DNA from: an uncultured Sphingorhabdus sp.
GTDB lineage: Bacteria > Pseudomonadota > Alphaproteobacteria > Sphingomonadales > Sphingomonadaceae
Assembly: GCA_947492905.1 (NCBI GenBank)
Contig: CANLOL010000001.1
Span: 1,652,578 to 1,716,577, forward strand
DNA length: 64,000 nucleotides
Reading direction: 5' to 3'
In this document: one piece after another, positions 62,882-64,000 of the stretch
Layout: each line of letters opens with the position of its first letter
How positions within the stretch are numbered: position 1 is the first letter of the stretch
Made by a program: the position numbers and the translations under genes
Notes under the pieces: generated by a model
Told to the model about the DNA's origin: nothing
Database searches by the model: none
What the model saw: the letters and a program-made list of their open reading frames with translations, nothing else

Positions 62882-63091
62882 ATGATTAATATCGTTCTTA
62901 CCATCATGATGTTCGCAGCCTTTATTTTGTTTTGGGCCGCGTGGAAAATGCGCGGCGCAACAGAGCTACGTTTTAAGATGCTATTGATGATCGTCGCAGG
63001 GCTTGTGATTATCGCCAATGTGGTGATTTGGACACTGCCAACGAAGAGCGGAAAAACGCTGGCCGATGATGAGATCGAACGGGCGGGGTGA
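62882..63091 (+). CDS. Small twin-segment membrane protein
   Basis: A 69 aa protein with two hydrophobic segments: IVLTIMMFAAFILFWAAW (about 3-20) and MLLMIVAGLVIIANVVIW (about 33-50), and a short charged C-terminus (TLADDEIERAG). ATG 62882 is preferred to GTG 62873, but the ribosome-binding site is weak. No family is recognised. It is convergent with the last gene and stands alone on its strand. Confidence 0.65.
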   Translation: MINIVLTIMMFAAFILFWAAWKMRGATELRFKMLLMIVAGLVIIANVVIWTLPTKSGKTLADDEIERAG

Positions 63092-63098
63092 TGTTAAT

Positions 63099-64000
63099 TT
63101 ATTTTGACTTATATCCAACAGGTTTGGATGCGCTGATATTTCCGACGAAATAATAGCCATCAAAGCTAGGGTTATATGCTTCATCATCTTTTGACCATAA
63201 TGCCATGCGCGGCGTGCCGCCGATATTTTGGGCATTAGTTTTTGTATCACTTTCCTTACAAATAATATCCTCAATTTTTATATCATCATGATTCTCATCG
63301 TGGTTAAAATTTTTGAGAAAACATCCCCAATTAGTGCCGCCTGAATGATGTAAATATAGTGATATTACTCTCTCCGTTTCGGATAACTTCATTGCCATTG
63401 GGCTAAAATTACCTGATCCCCAATTCTCGCTTGTTTTTTGAGCGTGTAAACTGCCAACTAATATGACAACATGATCATAATGATCTTTTTGGGCTGCATT
63501 GCGAATATTCTCAGCTTGTGCGGCTTCATGCGGCCCTTGGCCTTTCAAATGCTTAAACTTCTCTCTTTGCTCGTCATTTTTTGCACCGTTAAAAGCGGTA
63601 ATATCAATATTATGACCGTGTGATTTCAGAGTATGTAGCCTTTTCAAACAGGCTAACATAGCTCGGCTTGCAACGCCGTCTTCCCGATCTTTCCAATCAC
63701 TTATGCTATCTGACATTACATCTATAAAATCATCTTCACTCGCTTCCCAGACTTTCCGAAACAATGCATCATCTTGAGAATTAAATTCTATTGCAATTAG
63801 AACGCTATTCCCCGTTTCATCGCCATTGGGTTTACTGATCGCACAGACATATTCGGTGAAGGCTTCTGGTGATTGCTCTGTTCCGTGTGATTCACCAAAT
63901 ATAAGGAAGCCATTTTCAGATTTGTCTCTAATCGCTTCCCACCCTTGCAAGGGACTACAATCATTGCTTTGAGCAATTGCAGGAGCTTGAGGCGCTAATA
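63099..64000 (-). CDS. ChaN/EreA-like exported protein (5' end cut by window)
   Basis: The frame is open from the stop at 63099 to the window end, so the start lies beyond 64000; the TTG at 63950 is internal. The first visible residues (LAPQAPAIAQSNDCSP) look like the end of a signal peptide with AxA before Q. The mature part has IFGESHGTEQSPE, IAIEFNSQDD, a central EREKF-type helical part and ILVGSLHAQKTS, a pattern of GExHG, E and GxxHA as in ChaN/TraB/EreA-like proteins. Such proteins include haem-binding lipoproteins and macrolide esterases. Here the role is unknown. Confidence 0.75.
   Translation of the reverse strand, partial: LAPQAPAIAQSNDCSPLQGWEAIRDKSENGFLIFGESHGTEQSPEAFTEYVCAISKPNGDETGNSVLIAIEFNSQDDALFRKVWEASEDDFIDVMSDSISDWKDREDGVASRAMLACLKRLHTLKSHGHNIDITAFNGAKNDEQREKFKHLKGQGPHEAAQAENIRNAAQKDHYDHVVILVGSLHAQKTSENWGSGNFSPMAMKLSETERVISLYLHHSGGTNWGCFLKNFNHDENHDDIKIEDIICKESDTKTNAQNIGGTPRMALWSKDDEAYNPSFDGYYFVGNISASKPVGYKSK

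Overview
The window reads as chromosome from a low-to-mid-GC alphaproteobacterium, most likely in or near the order Sphingomonadales. Supporting features are the gene order of the cell-wall cluster, an FtsZ tail ending in a PRFLDRQ-type peptide, a two-subunit glycine decarboxylase P protein behind a tandem glycine riboswitch, and an agmatine deiminase / N-carbamoylputrescine amidase block next to rpsD. The assignment is inferred from gene content and protein style; no database was searched. Genes are densely packed, often with ATGA-type stop/start overlaps. I see no insertion sequence, prophage, CRISPR array or origin.

Layout. (1) 1-14560: a dcw (division and cell wall) cluster, murE(partial)-murF-mraY-murD-ftsW-murG-murC-murB-[DUF4262 protein]-ddl-ftsQ-ftsA-ftsZ, all on +. 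It makes UDP-MurNAc-pentapeptide, lipid I and lipid II and then supplies the divisome. The only non-canonical member is the small DUF4262-like gene between murB and ddl. (2) 14692-18340: a TPR/SPOR envelope protein, a dGTPase-like HD hydrolase and a small NAD(P)-binding protein. (3) 18451-23246: glycine riboswitch plus gcvT-gcvH-gcvPA-gcvPB (glycine cleavage), then an acyl-CoA synthetase. (4) 24938-28475 (-): sulfate activation, cysD-cysNC-cysQ. (5) 28692-35790 (+): O-antigen ligase-like membrane protein, HI0933-type flavoprotein, DEAD-box RNA helicase with an RDGG-repeat tail, YaiI-type protein, ABC-F ATPase. (6) 35794-41625 (-): a sugar-nucleotide block for surface polysaccharide (TviB/WbpO-type dehydrogenase, wecB, wecC, UDP-glucuronate epimerase-like, mannose-1-phosphate guanylyltransferase). 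(7) 41794-47625: two small membrane proteins, one behind a Fur-box-like palindrome, then a four-gene catabolic-looking group (Gfo/Idh/MocA dehydrogenase, aldo/keto reductase, TauD-like dioxygenase, and a convergent sodium/solute symporter). (8) 47732-50524: tRNA-Lys(TTT), folK, family-5-type uracil-DNA glycosylase, membrane-anchored thioredoxin-fold protein, L,D-transpeptidase. (9) 50652-57556 (-): aguA/aguB polyamine genes interleaved with a membrane glutamate-synthase-like protein and two exported methyltransferase-fold proteins, headed by an M28 lipoprotein peptidase. (10) 57716-64000: rpsD with a clear terminator, chorismate mutase, trmJ-like methyltransferase, nrdR, two related zinc-ribbon membrane proteins, glyA, rpiB, a small membrane protein and a ChaN/EreA-like exported protein cut by the window end.

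Connections. gcvTHP and glyA both feed the glycine/serine one-carbon pool, and the riboswitch ties the first to free glycine. cysDNC and cysQ make PAPS and remove its by-product PAP. aguA and aguB turn agmatine into putrescine. The most unusual points are the exported methyltransferase pair inside the agmatine operon, the uncharacterised dehydrogenase/reductase/dioxygenase/symporter group, the DUF4262 gene inside the dcw cluster, a MurG insertion, and two mutually exclusive hairpins between the glycine riboswitch and gcvT that could form its expression platform. No wholly new multi-gene system could be shown from sequence alone.
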